Made by a program: the position numbers and the translations under genes
Part shown: in pieces, positions 7,968 through 17,683 of the stretch
Position numbering within the stretch: the stretch's first letter is position 1
Layout of the letters: each line of letters starts with the position of its first letter
Notes under the pieces: model-generated
Seen by the model: the letters and a program-made list of their open reading frames with translations, nothing else
Databases searched by the model: none
Told to the model about the DNA's origin: nothing
NCBI RefSeq assembly: GCF_036924595.1
Contig: NZ_JAZHRV010000001.1
Coordinates: forward strand, 4,278,001-4,342,000
DNA length: 64,000 nucleotides
DNA from: Bradyrhizobium algeriense
GTDB taxonomy: Bacteria; Pseudomonadota; Alphaproteobacteria; Rhizobiales; Xanthobacteraceae
Reading direction: 5' to 3'

Positions 7968-10286
7968 GTGCGTGAGCGTTTTGAACGATCAAGGGTCCCG
8001 GTGCGCCAGATCCTACCTCCGCAGTGGAATCAGAAGATCCGGAACTTCCTTCTGGATCTGGATGCGCGCATCGATTCGACGCTGTTCTCGTCGGGCAAGG
8101 GCCTGCGCGAGTTGTACGAGCGCTACTCCACCTTCATGGACCGCTTCTATGTCGGCCGCTGGAAGCGCTGGGTCTTCATCGAACCGTTTTCGGAAGCCGC
8201 CACGATCGGCCTCGGCGGGCTGATCGTGATGCTGGCGCTCGCGATCCCCGCGTTTCGCGAAACCGCCGATGACGACTGGCTGAAGAAATCCGATCTCGCA
8301 GTATCGTTCCTCGACCGCTACGGCAATCCGATCGGCAGCCGCGGCATCAAGCACAATGACTCGATCCCGCTGGAAGACTTTCCGGACAATCTGATCAAGG
8401 CGACGCTCGCCACCGAAGACCGCCGCTTCTACGACCATTTCGGCATCGACTTCCCCGGCACCGCGCGCGCCCTCGTCACCAACGCGCAGGCCGGCGGCGT
8501 GCGCCAGGGCGGCTCCTCGATCACGCAGCAATTGGCGAAGAACCTGTTCCTGAGCAACGAGCGCACCATCGAGCGCAAGGTGAAGGAGGCGTTTCTGGCG
8601 GTCTGGCTGGAGACGCGGCTGACCAAGAACGAGATCCTGAAGCTCTATCTGGACCGCGCCTATATGGGCGGCGGCACGTTCGGCGTCGACGGCGCGGCGC
8701 ATTTCTACTTCAACAAGTCGGCGCGCGACGTCAATCTCGCTGAATCCGCCATGCTGGCCGGCCTGTTCAAGGCGCCGACCAAATACGCCCCGCACATCAA
8801 CCTGCCCGCCGCCCGCGCCCGCGCCAACATCGTGCTCGACAACCTCGTCGATGCCGGCTTCATGACCGAAGGACAGGTGTTCGGTGCGCGGCGCAATCCG
8901 GCGATGGCCGTCGACCGCCGCGACGAAAATTCACCGAACTATTACCTCGACTACGCCTTCGAAGAGATGCGCAAGCTGGTCGACACCTTCCCGAAATCCT
9001 ATGTCGAGCGCGTCTTCGTGGTCCGCACCGCGATCGACATGAACGTGCAGCGCGCCGCCGAAGACGCCGTCGAAAACCAGCTCCGCCAGTTCGGCCGCGA
9101 CTATCACGCCACGCAGGCCGCCACCGTGGTCGCCGATCTCGATGGCGGCGTCCGCGCCATGGTGGGCGGCCGCGACTACGGCGCCAGCCAGTTCAACCGT
9201 TCGACCGACGCCTACCGGCAGCCGGGCTCCTCGTTCAAACCCTATGTCTACACCACAGCGCTCTTGAACGGTTACAAGCCGTCATCGATCGTGGTCGACG
9301 GTCCGGTCTGCATCGGCAATTGGTGCCCGCAGAACTATGGCCACTCCTATTCCGGCTCGGTGACGCTGACCCAGGCGATCACCCGCTCGATCAATGTCGT
9401 GCCGGTGAAGCTGTCGATTGCGCTCGGCGGCAAGTCGCCGAACCCCGCCAAGGCCGGCCGCGTCAAGATCACCGAGGTGGCGCGGAAGTTCGGCCTCACA
9501 GCCCCCCTGCCGGATACGCCGTCGATGCCGATCGGCTCCGATGAAGTCACCGTGCTCGAACACGCGGTCGCCTATGCGACGTTCCCGAACAAGGGCAAAT
9601 CCGTAAAGCCTCACGCGGTGCTGGAAGTGCGCACCGGCGCCGGCGATCTGGTCTGGCGCTTCGACCGCGACGGCAAGAAGCCGGTGCAGGCCATTCCCGC
9701 CTCCGTCGCCGCCGACATGGCGTGGATGATGAGCCACGTCGTCAGCGAGGGCACCGCCCGCCGCGCCGCCCTCGACGGCATTCCGACCGCGGGCAAGACC
9801 GGCACCACCAACGCCTACCGCGACGCCTGGTTCGTCGGCTATACCGGCAACTTCACCTGCGCGGTCTGGTACGGCAATGACGACTACTCGCCGACCAACC
9901 GCATGACCGGCGGTTCGCTGCCCGCGCAAACCTGGCACGACATCATGCTCGTCGCCCATCAGGGCGTCGAGGTGAAGGAAATCCCCGGCATCGGCATGGG
10001 CACGAAACTGCCGCCGCCCGCCCAGCCTGCCAACGTCGCGGCCAACAGCGCGGCACGGGTGCTGGAGACCAAGCCGGGACCGCCGCCGGTATTGACCAAG
10101 CGCGGCGCGGATATTCTGGTGCGCGTCGAAAAGCTGCTCGACGAGGCCGGCAAGGCCGCGGGCAAGACCTCGTCGAACGATCAGAAGCAGCCCGCCAAGC
10201 CGGTCACATCAGGCGCGCTGGCCTTCCCCGAGAATTATATCGCGGCCGCTGGCGACCAGCCTGCACCGGCGCAGCGGAAGAATTAA
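7968..10286 (+). CDS. class A penicillin-binding protein (PBP1A type)
   Basis: Bifunctional peptidoglycan synthase, 772 residues, anchored in the inner membrane by one segment near residues 75-95 ([16 protein letters not shown]). The glycosyltransferase domain (about 110-300) has [12 protein letters not shown] and [15 protein letters not shown] with the catalytic glutamates. The transpeptidase domain (about 380-660) has the SxxK box in GSSFKPY, SxN in RSIN and KTG in [20 protein letters not shown] proline/alanine-rich tail follows. It polymerises and cross-links glycan strands in the periplasm. The start is GTG; an ATG at 7942 is out of frame. Divergent from the Cys-cluster gene. Confidence 0.95.
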   Translation: MRERFERSRVPVRQILPPQWNQKIRNFLLDLDARIDSTLFSSGKGLRELYERYSTFMDRFYVGRWKRWVFIEPFSEAATIGLGGLIVMLALAIPAFRETADDDWLKKSDLAVSFLDRYGNPIGSRGIKHNDSIPLEDFPDNLIKATLATEDRRFYDHFGIDFPGTARALVTNAQAGGVRQGGSSITQQLAKNLFLSNERTIERKVKEAFLAVWLETRLTKNEILKLYLDRAYMGGGTFGVDGAAHFYFNKSARDVNLAESAMLAGLFKAPTKYAPHINLPAARARANIVLDNLVDAGFMTEGQVFGARRNPAMAVDRRDENSPNYYLDYAFEEMRKLVDTFPKSYVERVFVVRTAIDMNVQRAAEDAVENQLRQFGRDYHATQAATVVADLDGGVRAMVGGRDYGASQFNRSTDAYRQPGSSFKPYVYTTALLNGYKPSSIVVDGPVCIGNWCPQNYGHSYSGSVTLTQAITRSINVVPVKLSIALGGKSPNPAKAGRVKITEVARKFGLTAPLPDTPSMPIGSDEVTVLEHAVAYATFPNKGKSVKPHAVLEVRTGAGDLVWRFDRDGKKPVQAIPASVAADMAWMMSHVVSEGTARRAALDGIPTAGKTGTTNAYRDAWFVGYTGNFTCAVWYGNDDYSPTNRMTGGSLPAQTWHDIMLVAHQGVEVKEIPGIGMGTKLPPPAQPANVAANSAARVLETKPGPPPVLTKRGADILVRVEKLLDEAGKAAGKTSSNDQKQPAKPVTSGALAFPENYIAAAGDQPAPAQRKN

Positions 10287-10438
10287 AAGGCATGATCCGG
10301 CAGAATGTTAACCGGCTTTCCTCGGAGCAGATGCGAGGCGTCTGCGCCGATATGCTCACATCAAAAGAAACGCTTCAGGTTTCGGATGAAGCCGGTTCAA
10401 CCGGAATCTGATGTCGTGAGATTTCGGAGCACTGGCCC

Positions 10439-11017
10439 GTGCGGCTGATCTTCATCATCTTGCTGGCGTTGGCGCTTGCCACGGCCGTCGGTCTCGGCTC
10501 GACCTACATGACGGCGACGCGCGGCACCGATCTCGGCACGCTCACGATCGGCGCCTGGACCGCGCGGCCCAAGAGCGGCACCGCCGAGGTCGATCCCTAT
10601 TCGCGCGCCTCGATTGCCCGCAGCGGCGAACTGCCGATCGGCACCGGTGACGGCATCGCCTTCTCGGCCACGTCAGACGACAAGAACAAGCCGCTCGACG
10701 GGCGCTGCGACGTGGTTGTCAGCGGGGTGACGCCGGCGGCCCGGTTCTGGACGCTGACGCTGTTCGACCGCAAGGGCCATCTGGTCGCCAATTCGCTGCA
10801 GCGCTATGGCTTCACCAGCCAGGAAATCGTCCGTGGCTCCGACGGCGCGTTCGAGATCCGCGTGGCGGCGCGGTCGCGGGCCGGAAACTGGCTGCCGACC
10901 GGCGGCATCGAGCGCTACGCGCTGATGCTGCGGCTCTACGATACGCCGGTCGGCGTGGCGACGCGGACGCAGCGCGACGCGCCGATGCCTTCCATCACGA
11001 CGGTAGGCTGCCCATGA
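10439..11017 (+). CDS. DUF1214 domain protein, membrane-anchored
   Basis: 192 residues with an N-terminal hydrophobic helix (IFIILLALALATAVGLGSTY), likely a signal anchor or uncleaved signal peptide, followed by a DUF1214 domain (WTLTLFDRKGHLVANSLQRYGFTSQEI...). The GTG start has GGAG nine bases upstream. Its stop overlaps the next gene's ATG by 4 bp, so the two are coupled; that neighbour is the DUF1254 half commonly fused to DUF1214 in other proteins. Biochemical role is not established; a periplasmic or membrane-associated function is inferred from the helix. Confidence 0.88.
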   Translation: MRLIFIILLALALATAVGLGSTYMTATRGTDLGTLTIGAWTARPKSGTAEVDPYSRASIARSGELPIGTGDGIAFSATSDDKNKPLDGRCDVVVSGVTPAARFWTLTLFDRKGHLVANSLQRYGFTSQEIVRGSDGAFEIRVAARSRAGNWLPTGGIERYALMLRLYDTPVGVATRTQRDAPMPSITTVGCP

Positions 11018-11628
11018 TCCGGCTGGTATTCACCATCATCGCGGGCGTGCTGCTGGGCGGCGTGGTGCATCTCGTCAGCGTGCTGGCGCTGCCGCGCATT
11101 GCCACCCAGGACGCCTATTCGCGGCTGACGCCGATGACCAAGGAGAACGCCGTCACGGCGCTGCCGCTCGCCGAGCCCAACAACGCGCCGATGCCGTTCA
11201 TGGACCCGGCCTTTGCGGTCGCGATCTGCCGCTATGACCTTACCGGCGGACCGATCAAGCTGACGGTGCCGGTCAGCCAGGCCTATACCTCGGTGTCGTT
11301 CTATACGCGCAATGAGGTCGCCTATTACGCGATCAACGACCGCTCCGCCGGCCGCAAGGTGATCGAACTCGACCTGATGACGGAAGAGCAGCATTCCGAA
11401 TTGCCGGAGGATGAGGAAGTCACCGCCGCCGACCGGCTGATCATCGACTCCCCCACCGCGACCGGCCTGATCGTGCTGAAGGCCTTGGCGCCGGAGCCCG
11501 GCTTGATGCCGCAGGCGCAGGCCTCGCTCGCGGCGTCGCAGTGCACCGTGCAGACCGAGCCGCCACCTGCCAAGCAACCCGAACCGGCGCCGCCTCCCCC
11601 GGCCCCTGCGCCACGGTCCAAGCGCTGA
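11014..11628 (+). CDS. DUF1254 domain protein, membrane-anchored
   Basis: 204 residues: N-terminal membrane helix (LVFTIIAGVLLGGVVHLVSVLAL), a DUF1254-like core (YSRLTPM..., DPAFAVAICRYDLTGGPIKLTVPV, SFYTRNEVAYYAINDR) and a tail of proline/alanine repeats ending KR, as often seen facing the periplasm. It overlaps the DUF1214 gene by ATGA and probably forms a complex with its product, since the two domains occur fused elsewhere. Function unknown. An inverted-repeat element begins eight bases after its stop. Confidence 0.87.
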   Translation: MIRLVFTIIAGVLLGGVVHLVSVLALPRIATQDAYSRLTPMTKENAVTALPLAEPNNAPMPFMDPAFAVAICRYDLTGGPIKLTVPVSQAYTSVSFYTRNEVAYYAINDRSAGRKVIELDLMTEEQHSELPEDEEVTAADRLIIDSPTATGLIVLKALAPEPGLMPQAQASLAASQCTVQTEPPPAKQPEPAPPPPAPAPRSKR

Positions 11629-11635
11629 TCACTGC

Positions 11636-11869
11636 CTAGAGCAGGATGGGTTGGAGTCGAATCGATTCGCCAGTAGCGCGAAGCTGACGATCTCGTGTCC
11701 CGGACGCAGTGCAGATACTCGTCGACGGTACACGCAGGGCCCAGACAAAAAATCGCGAAAACAACCCCATGCAAAGTAGAATGGGTCCCGGCTCGCAGCA
11801 CTCACGCCGCTTGCGTCCGGCACGAGATGGTCCGTCGTCACGGCCCAACCTAATCACATCCTGCTCTAG
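11636..11869. repeat. 234-bp element with perfect 13-bp terminal inverted repeats
   Basis: CTAGAGCAGGATG at 11636-11648 is exactly inverted at 11857-11869. Just inside the arms both ends also share a GGTTGG-like stretch after a small gap. No open frame of its own is convincing. The right arm supplies the last codons and stop of the neighbouring hydrolase gene on the minus strand. Size and ends suggest a MITE-like or genus-specific intergenic repeat; no clear target duplication was seen beyond the CTAG palindromes at the tips. Confidence 0.55.
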
Positions 11870-12715
11870 CGTGAGCCGGCACTTCCTGGTGTTGGCCGCA
11901 GCGGCAATTCTCGTAGTCCACGGGATCATGACTGTTGAAGATGGTCACGGCATCGCCGTGATTGGCCTTGAGCGCCCGCAGCCGCTCCTGGTTTTCGACG
12001 CGCATGGCGCGATCCATGTCGGCGCGGCGCTGAAACATGCCCAGCACCAGCGGCATTTTTGGCGAAGCCTGCATCTGACCGTGGAAGAAATAGGCATCGC
12101 CGGCGTGCAGCAGCCATTTGTCCCCGCTCCGCACGGCGATGCCGCAATGGCCTGATGTATGGCCCGGCAGCGGGATCATCAGGATGTCGGGCTCGCGGTC
12201 GCCAAGCGCGCGCACGCCCTTGAAGCCGAACCAATCCTCGCCGCCTTCGGCGTAGAACGCCCATTGCGGACCATGCTGCCATTGCGCGGTGATGTAGCGG
12301 CCCTTCGGTGCCGGCGTCCGGAGCGCTACCGCCACGTCGTACTCGCGGCGATGGACGTGCACCTTCGCATTCGGAAAATCCGGAATGCCGCCGGCATGAT
12401 CGCGGTCGAGATGCGTCAGCAACAGATGCCGCACGTCGCTTCTGGAATAGCCGAGCGTCTCGACCTGCAGCACGGCGGTCTCGGCCGGATCGAGCCGCGC
12501 GGCGTCGTCTGCCGGACCCATTTGGGTCCCAGCCGCGGCGGGTTGGCGATGTCGTCCAATCCGATGCCGGTATCGACCAGCGCTAGCCCGTCATTGGTCT
12601 CGATCAGCAGGCAATGACACACCATGCGCGCGCGCTGAAAAATGCTGCCGGTGCCGTTCACCAGGCGCCGGCCGATCGGGCACATGGTGCCGGTGTTGAG
12701 ATGGTGGACGCGCAT
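11850..12715 (-). pseudogene. metallo-beta-lactamase-fold hydrolase (lactonase-like), frameshifted
   Basis: Homologue of N-acyl-homoserine-lactonase-like MBL hydrolases. The first frame (from ATG 12715, good GAAGGAG ribosome site) encodes MRVHHLNTGTMCPIGRRL through LLIETNDGLALVDTGIGLDD. The second, in another frame, encodes the zinc site THLDRDHAGG, HRREYDV, LPGHTSGH and AGDAYFF. The switch lies near a CGCGCG run at 12496-12501: removing two bases there would read QTTPRLDPAETAV and give a continuous 287-residue protein. So either it is a recent pseudogene, the run is variable, or the base call is wrong. The 3' end (last few residues and stop) comes from the adjacent repeat element. Divergent from a LysR gene. 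Confidence 0.8.
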
Positions 12716-12807
12716 GACATGTCTCCTTCGAGGTCAGGCGTCTTGCTTGCCATTCCGCACACCATAGGTAAAATATCGATATCCGATAGCATCAATAGGA
12801 ACAGCCT
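12716..12807. promoter_or_regulatory. divergent promoter region with likely LysR operator
   Basis: The 92-bp gap between the divergent hydrolase and LysR genes contains the palindrome ATATCGATAT (12773-12782) inside an A/T-rich stretch with several T-N11-A arrangements typical of LysR sites. The hydrolase ribosome site (GAAGGAGA on the minus strand) lies at its left edge. Binding is inferred from position only. Confidence 0.45.
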
Positions 12808-13668
12808 ATGGATATCCGCGAGCTCCGCTATTTCGCGGCCGTGTTTAGGGAGCGCAACCTGACGGCGGCCGCCAAGCGCTGCTTCATCTCGCAGCCCTCG
12901 ATCTCGGCGGCGATCACCAACCTGGAAGCCGAACTCGGCACGGCGCTGTTCATCCGGCACAAGAAGGGCGTGGCGCCGACGGAAGCGGCCGAACAATTCC
13001 ACGTCGTGGCCCGCCGCATCATCGACGAGGCCGACGCCGCAAAAAACCTGTTCCGGAAACCTGCGACGCGGAGCGCATTGACGCTCGGCCTGATGCGCAC
13101 GCTCGATCGGCCGCGAACCATTGCCCTCCTGAAGCCACTGACCGGGACTTCCGAGATCGCGCTCCGCCTCGTTGGCGTCGATGACGTCGCGGATGCGCGG
13201 ATCGTTTCCAAAAACCTGCTGCGCGCCGACGAGCATTTCGTTTCGCTCTGGGTCGAGCGCTACGTCGCGGTCTTGCCGCCGTCGCATCCGCTGACGCTGA
13301 AGGAGCGGCTACGCACCGCGGACCTTGCCGGCGTCGCCATGGTCGATCGCTGTCATTGCGAGCAGAGCGAATTTTTCGGCCGCGCCGCATCGGCGTCACG
13401 GCAGCCCGCGGCGATTGCCGAATCGGAAGACTGGGCGATGGCGCTGGTGGCCGCCGGCGTCGGCATTGCCATCGTTCCCGAAGGCGTGGCGCGCGCCAAT
13501 TCCGATGTCGCCGTGCGCGAGATCGACGTTGACGTGAAGCGCGAGGTGGGGCTCGCCTACAGCGCGGTGCGGCCGCCGTCGGAAGCCTTGCAGAACTTTA
13601 TCGCACAACTGCAGCGGCAACGGCCCAAAGCGGGCCGTGCCAAATCGGCGGGCAAGACCGGGCGCTAG
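12808..13668 (+). CDS. LysR-family transcriptional regulator
   Basis: 286 residues. The N-terminal winged helix (MDIRELRYFAAVFRERNLTAAAKRCFISQPSISAAITNLEAELGTALF) is textbook LysR; the rest is a periplasmic-binding-protein-like effector domain with the closing AAGVGIAIVPEGVA segment. A basic tail (RAKSAGKTGR) ends it. Divergent orientation suggests that it controls the neighbouring lactonase-like gene and itself. The effector cannot be named. An AGGA seven bases before the ATG supports the start. Confidence 0.94.
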   Translation: MDIRELRYFAAVFRERNLTAAAKRCFISQPSISAAITNLEAELGTALFIRHKKGVAPTEAAEQFHVVARRIIDEADAAKNLFRKPATRSALTLGLMRTLDRPRTIALLKPLTGTSEIALRLVGVDDVADARIVSKNLLRADEHFVSLWVERYVAVLPPSHPLTLKERLRTADLAGVAMVDRCHCEQSEFFGRAASASRQPAAIAESEDWAMALVAAGVGIAIVPEGVARANSDVAVREIDVDVKREVGLAYSAVRPPSEALQNFIAQLQRQRPKAGRAKSAGKTGR

Positions 13669-13791
13669 GGCGTGTACTCACAAGACATGCGCTGGTCACT
13701 CCGGAAAAGCGGACATCCGGACGAGGCGGAAATCGTTCCCGTTATCCTTAGGAAATCCGGATACGTCAGTGAGGCGCGGTGGTAGGCACAC

Positions 13792-14808
13792 TTAGTGTCC
13801 AACCTTTCTGAATTGGACTAAGCTGAACGAGCCGATACCGCTTGTCCTGACGAAGGCGAAGCCGGCCAAGACGGCCAGCCTGCGATACTCGGCTTCCGTC
13901 CGCTCGCAGCCACCAGGTCCCCTCAGCATATTGAGATCGCTCATGGCGCAGGAGCGGTCCTGGGTCTCGGTCGTGGCAAGCTCCGGCATGATCCGCTCGA
14001 TCACGATCAACGTTCCGCCGGCCGGCAGCGCGTCCCGGCAGTTGCGCAGAAGGACCTCGCAACGATCGTCTTTCCAATTGTGTAGGATGCTCTTCATCAG
14101 GATCGTGTCGGCACCGCCCGGAACTCCTTCAAAGAAACTGCCGGCAACGAACCGGCAGCGATCGGCGATGCCAAGTCGATCAAAATGCGCATGCGCTTCT
14201 GCCTCGCAGCGCGCAAGGTCGAAGGCGATGCCCTCAAGATGTGGGTTGTGCTTGAGCACGCCGCCGATCAATTCGCCTGTGCCGCCGCCGAGATCCATGA
14301 CAACGCGCGCGGCCGCGAAGTCGTGCGCCACAACGACCTTCGGAACGATGGTCCGCGTGAGGCTGACCATCGCAGCGTTGAACTGGCGGGTCCATTCCGG
14401 CGCATTGCTTGTCGCGGCATAGCGATCGTCGCCATCGCCGCGCAACTCGGCCGCGCTCTTCCCAGAGCGAACCGAGTCGACCAGTCCGCTCCAGGATTGC
14501 GCGAGCATCTCGCCCTCAAAGAGAACCCAGTCCTTGAAGGATGGGTCGGCGGTCTCGTCGAGCTGCCGGCCGAGATCGGTCATGGCAAACCGGTCCCGGT
14601 CGGCCTGCCTGCATAGGCCAAGTGTCGTCAGGCCAACGAGCAGTCTGCGCAGCGCACTTTCGTCGGCGGACACCAGCCGGGCGAGTTCGGCCACCGATTT
14701 CACCTCATCGCCGATGACCTCGGCGAGCTTGAGCTTCGCCGCCGCATAGATCACTGCGGTGATGCGATGCGACTGCACGAGATCATGCACGGATGCTGGC
14801 CGGCTCAT
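13792..14808 (-). CDS. SAM-dependent O-methyltransferase (hydroxyneurosporene/ASMT-like)
   Basis: 338 residues of the plant-type O-methyltransferase family. A dimerization winged helix (residues about 10-85, VYAAAKLKLAEVIG...SADESALRRLLVGLTTLGL) precedes the Rossmann SAM site VMDLGGGTGEL, the acidic FDLARCEAEA and the catalytic region ILHNWKDDRCEVLLRNCRDALPAGG with the His and Asp expected of this family. GGAGG six bases before ATG supports the start. The TTT binding-protein gene lies 25 bp upstream on the same strand, so they are probably co-transcribed. No photosynthesis or pigment genes are nearby, so the substrate is open. Confidence 0.9.
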   Translation of the reverse strand: MSRPASVHDLVQSHRITAVIYAAAKLKLAEVIGDEVKSVAELARLVSADESALRRLLVGLTTLGLCRQADRDRFAMTDLGRQLDETADPSFKDWVLFEGEMLAQSWSGLVDSVRSGKSAAELRGDGDDRYAATSNAPEWTRQFNAAMVSLTRTIVPKVVVAHDFAAARVVMDLGGGTGELIGGVLKHNPHLEGIAFDLARCEAEAHAHFDRLGIADRCRFVAGSFFEGVPGGADTILMKSILHNWKDDRCEVLLRNCRDALPAGGTLIVIERIMPELATTETQDRSCAMSDLNMLRGPGGCERTEAEYRRLAVLAGFAFVRTSGIGSFSLVQFRKVGH

Positions 14809-14833
14809 GTATTGCCTCCTGTCAATGCCGGGT

Positions 14834-15814
14834 TCAATCGGTCGGGACGAACCCCGTTGCCTGCACGATCGCCTTCCACCGGTCGGATTCGGATGCGATC
14901 AGCCGGGCGAAGTCTCCCATGGCGATCGCGTCGGGCTCGACGGCCAGTTTTGCCATACCGGCCCTGACCTCGTCGGTGCGCAAGGCCGCCTGGATCGCGG
15001 CATTGAGCTTGTCGACGATCGACGCCGGCGTCTTCGCCGGAACGAAGAACGCAAACCATGTGAGGTCCTCGAGCGACGGATATCCAGCTTCCCGCACCGT
15101 CGGTACCGCCGGAACGAACGGGCAGCGGCGGGGCCCAGTGGTCGCCAGCGCACGAAGGTCTCCAGATTGGACGAGTCCGAGCGCGCTGCCGATCGGCATG
15201 ACAGCCGCTGCAATCACGCCCTTGACCAGATCCTGAATCGCGCCATTGCCCTGATAGGGCACGTGAAGAAAATCGAAGCCCGCGCTGCGGCCCAGCATCG
15301 TACCGAGAAAATGCAGCGTGGTTCCAGCGCCCGGCGTGCCAAAGGTGGCGAGCTTCGGATTGGCGCGGCACCAAGCAACGAAATCTGCCAGCGTCTTGAC
15401 GTCGGCCGGCACCTTCGGGCCGACCGTCAGCAATGTCGGGGTCGAGGCGACGGTCGACACCGGCGTGAAATCCCGCGGCTGGTATCTCAGCGTCTTATAG
15501 ACGTGCGGAAAAAACATCATGAAGCCGAGCGGCGCGAACAGCATGACCGCTCCGTCGGCGTCGGCGCTCTTCACCGCCTCCACCGCGATGCGACCGCCTG
15601 CGCCCGGCCGGCTCTCGACCACGATGGTTTGCGCATAGCCGCTCATCTGACCGGCCACGAGCCGCGCCAAGGCGTCCTGTAGCCCGGGCGTGAAGCCCGT
15701 CAGGATATGCACGGTTCTCGCGATCGGCTGTGCAAGCGCCCGCGGCACAAGATGCGCGGCGGAGAACGCGGCAGCGGCCGCCGACACCGTCAACACGTTA
15801 CGACGCGTGATCAT
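14834..15814 (-). CDS. TctC/Bug-family tripartite transporter substrate-binding protein
   Basis: Periplasmic solute-binding protein, 326 residues, with a twin-arginine-like signal (MITRRNVLTVSAAAAAFSAAHLVPRALAQ) and the family core (GGRIAVEAVKSADADGAVMLF, VPYQGNGAIQDLVKGVIAAAV, PTVREAGYPSLEDLTWFAFF). GGGAG upstream fixes the start; a longer frame from 15874 lacks a signal at the right place. No TctA or TctB gene is beside it, so it is an orphan receptor of the sort common in Burkholderiales and Bradyrhizobium. Ligand probably a carboxylate. Likely cotranscribed with the methyltransferase. Confidence 0.92.
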   Translation of the reverse strand: MITRRNVLTVSAAAAAFSAAHLVPRALAQPIARTVHILTGFTPGLQDALARLVAGQMSGYAQTIVVESRPGAGGRIAVEAVKSADADGAVMLFAPLGFMMFFPHVYKTLRYQPRDFTPVSTVASTPTLLTVGPKVPADVKTLADFVAWCRANPKLATFGTPGAGTTLHFLGTMLGRSAGFDFLHVPYQGNGAIQDLVKGVIAAAVMPIGSALGLVQSGDLRALATTGPRRCPFVPAVPTVREAGYPSLEDLTWFAFFVPAKTPASIVDKLNAAIQAALRTDEVRAGMAKLAVEPDAIAMGDFARLIASESDRWKAIVQATGFVPTD

Positions 15815-15978
15815 CGCCTGTCTCCCTGACGTAGCCCAATGTTTCCGCGCGGGTTCTACCGTCGGATGTATCACGTCGGGGACCGACAGGCTTGGTCGCC
15901 GGCTTACTTTTTCCTTACCGGCAGCTTATTCTTGAACAGAAGGATTTCAACGATCGACCGCGGTTGCGGGGAGGTGGT

Positions 15979-17535
15979 TTGCGCTATTTCTTTGATAATT
16001 TTTCTCTCGACACCGACCGGCGTGAGCTGCGCCGCGGAGCGGATGTGATCGCCATCGCGCCACAGGTGTTCGACCTGCTCGGCTATCTGATCGGCAACCG
16101 CGAGCGCGTCGTCAGCAAGGACGACCTGATCAGCACAATCTGGCAAGGCCGCGTCGTCACGGACGTCGCTCTGACCACGCGGCTCAATGCGGTGCGGAAG
16201 GCGATCGGCGATTCCGGAGACGAGCAGCGACTCATCAAGACCTTTCCACGCAAGGGCGTCCGATTCGTCGCCACCGTTCGCGAGGCACCCGACCCGACAA
16301 TAGCGACGGTCATCAGCTCGCCAAGCCCCGCCGCAGGCAAGCCGTCGCTCGTGGTTCTGCCCTTCGCCAATCTGAGCCCCGATCCCGCGCAAGATTATTT
16401 CGTCGACGGCGTGACCGAGAGCCTGACCACGGATCTGTCGCGAATGGCCGGCATCTTCGTGATCGGCCGCAACACCGCCTTCACCTACAAGGGAAAGCAT
16501 GTCGATCTAACGCAGATCGGCCGCGAGCTCGGCGTTCGCTACGTGCTCGAGGGCTCGGTGCAGCGGGCTGGAGGCCGGATGCGCATCAACGTCCAGCTCA
16601 TCGATGCCGAGACCGGCAATCATTTGTGGGGCGAACGTTTCGACAAACAGGTCGCCGGCCTCTTCGACATGCAGGACGAGATCGGTGCCCGTCTTGCCAA
16701 TCAACTGGGAACCGAGCTGGTAATGGTGGAGGCACGGCGCGCAGCGCGGGCACCGCATCCGGATTCGATGGACCTGTACTTCCAGGGCATGTTGTATCTG
16801 AATCGCGGAACGGATCCCGCAAGCCTGTCGCAGGCGCGCCCATTCTTCGAACAAGCGCTCCGCCTGGACGCCGCGAACGTCGAAGCCATGGTGGGCATGG
16901 CCGACGTCGATGCCATGCGGGCTACCTCCATGCTGATCGACCGGACGGCGCCCCTGCGGGTGGTCGAGGCGTCCTTGGCCGGAATACTTGCCCACACGCC
17001 TAATCACGCGAGGGCGCATTGCCTGATGGGCGTCGTCCAGATTTTCACCAAACGCGCCGCCCAGGGCATTGCCGAATGTGAGCGGGCGTTGGCGCTGGAT
17101 CGAAATCTGGCCACCGCCCATGCATGGATCGGACTTGGCAAGTGCAATCTGGGTCGGGCCGAGGAGACTGAAGCCCACATCATGGAAGCATTCCGGCTCT
17201 CTCCCCGCGACAACAAGGCCTCTTCCTGGATGAATACGGCCGGCGTAGCGCAGTCATATCTTGGAGCCGATGAGACGGCTGTTCACTGGTTCAAGCGCTC
17301 CATCGAGACCAACCGGAACATTGCCCCGTTCGTCCATTTCTATCTTGCCGCCGCGTTGGCTCATCTCCGTCAGATCGAGGAATCACGAGCTTATGTGCAG
17401 GCGGGGCTCATCCTTGCTCCGGATTTCAGTATCGCTCAATTCCACGCCAGTTCGCCAACGGATAATCCGACCTGTCTTACGCAGCGAGCTCGCATCGCCG
17501 ACGGCCTACGCAAGGCAGGACTTCGCCAGAAATGA
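15979..17535 (+). CDS. winged-helix regulator with TolB-like and TPR domains
   Basis: Soluble transcriptional regulator, 518 residues from a TTG at 15979 that follows GGGGAGG; the frame also stays open back to 15892. An OmpR/CadC-type winged helix is at about 1-95 (FFDNFSLDTDRRELRRGADVIAIAPQVFDLLGYLI, RTVVSKDDLI-like core). Then a TolB-like beta domain (SLVVLPFANLSPDPAQDYFVDGVTESL...YVLEGSVQRAGGRMRINVQLIDAETG) and TPR-type helices to the end. Unlike CadC there is no membrane segment between DNA-binding and sensory parts. Divergent from the TctC/methyltransferase pair across 164 bp, which makes that pair a plausible target. Confidence 0.85.
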   Translation: MRYFFDNFSLDTDRRELRRGADVIAIAPQVFDLLGYLIGNRERVVSKDDLISTIWQGRVVTDVALTTRLNAVRKAIGDSGDEQRLIKTFPRKGVRFVATVREAPDPTIATVISSPSPAAGKPSLVVLPFANLSPDPAQDYFVDGVTESLTTDLSRMAGIFVIGRNTAFTYKGKHVDLTQIGRELGVRYVLEGSVQRAGGRMRINVQLIDAETGNHLWGERFDKQVAGLFDMQDEIGARLANQLGTELVMVEARRAARAPHPDSMDLYFQGMLYLNRGTDPASLSQARPFFEQALRLDAANVEAMVGMADVDAMRATSMLIDRTAPLRVVEASLAGILAHTPNHARAHCLMGVVQIFTKRAAQGIAECERALALDRNLATAHAWIGLGKCNLGRAEETEAHIMEAFRLSPRDNKASSWMNTAGVAQSYLGADETAVHWFKRSIETNRNIAPFVHFYLAAALAHLRQIEESRAYVQAGLILAPDFSIAQFHASSPTDNPTCLTQRARIADGLRKAGLRQK

Positions 17536-17683
17536 ATGGCGAACAGGCAATAAGGGCCAGAAGGATCGATCTCGCGAACTTCTGCAGACTCGCTGAAGGC
17601 CAGCCCAGATGTCCGCTTCTGAGCGTAATCCGAACATCGCCAAGTACATGGCTCTTTTTCAGATTTATGAGTAACGCCGTAGT

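Noticed and set aside
10290..10420. REP-like unit GCATGATCCGG after the penicillin-binding protein gene
   Set aside because: Only the first part resembles the rhizobial repeat; the rest is too diverged to call a copy.
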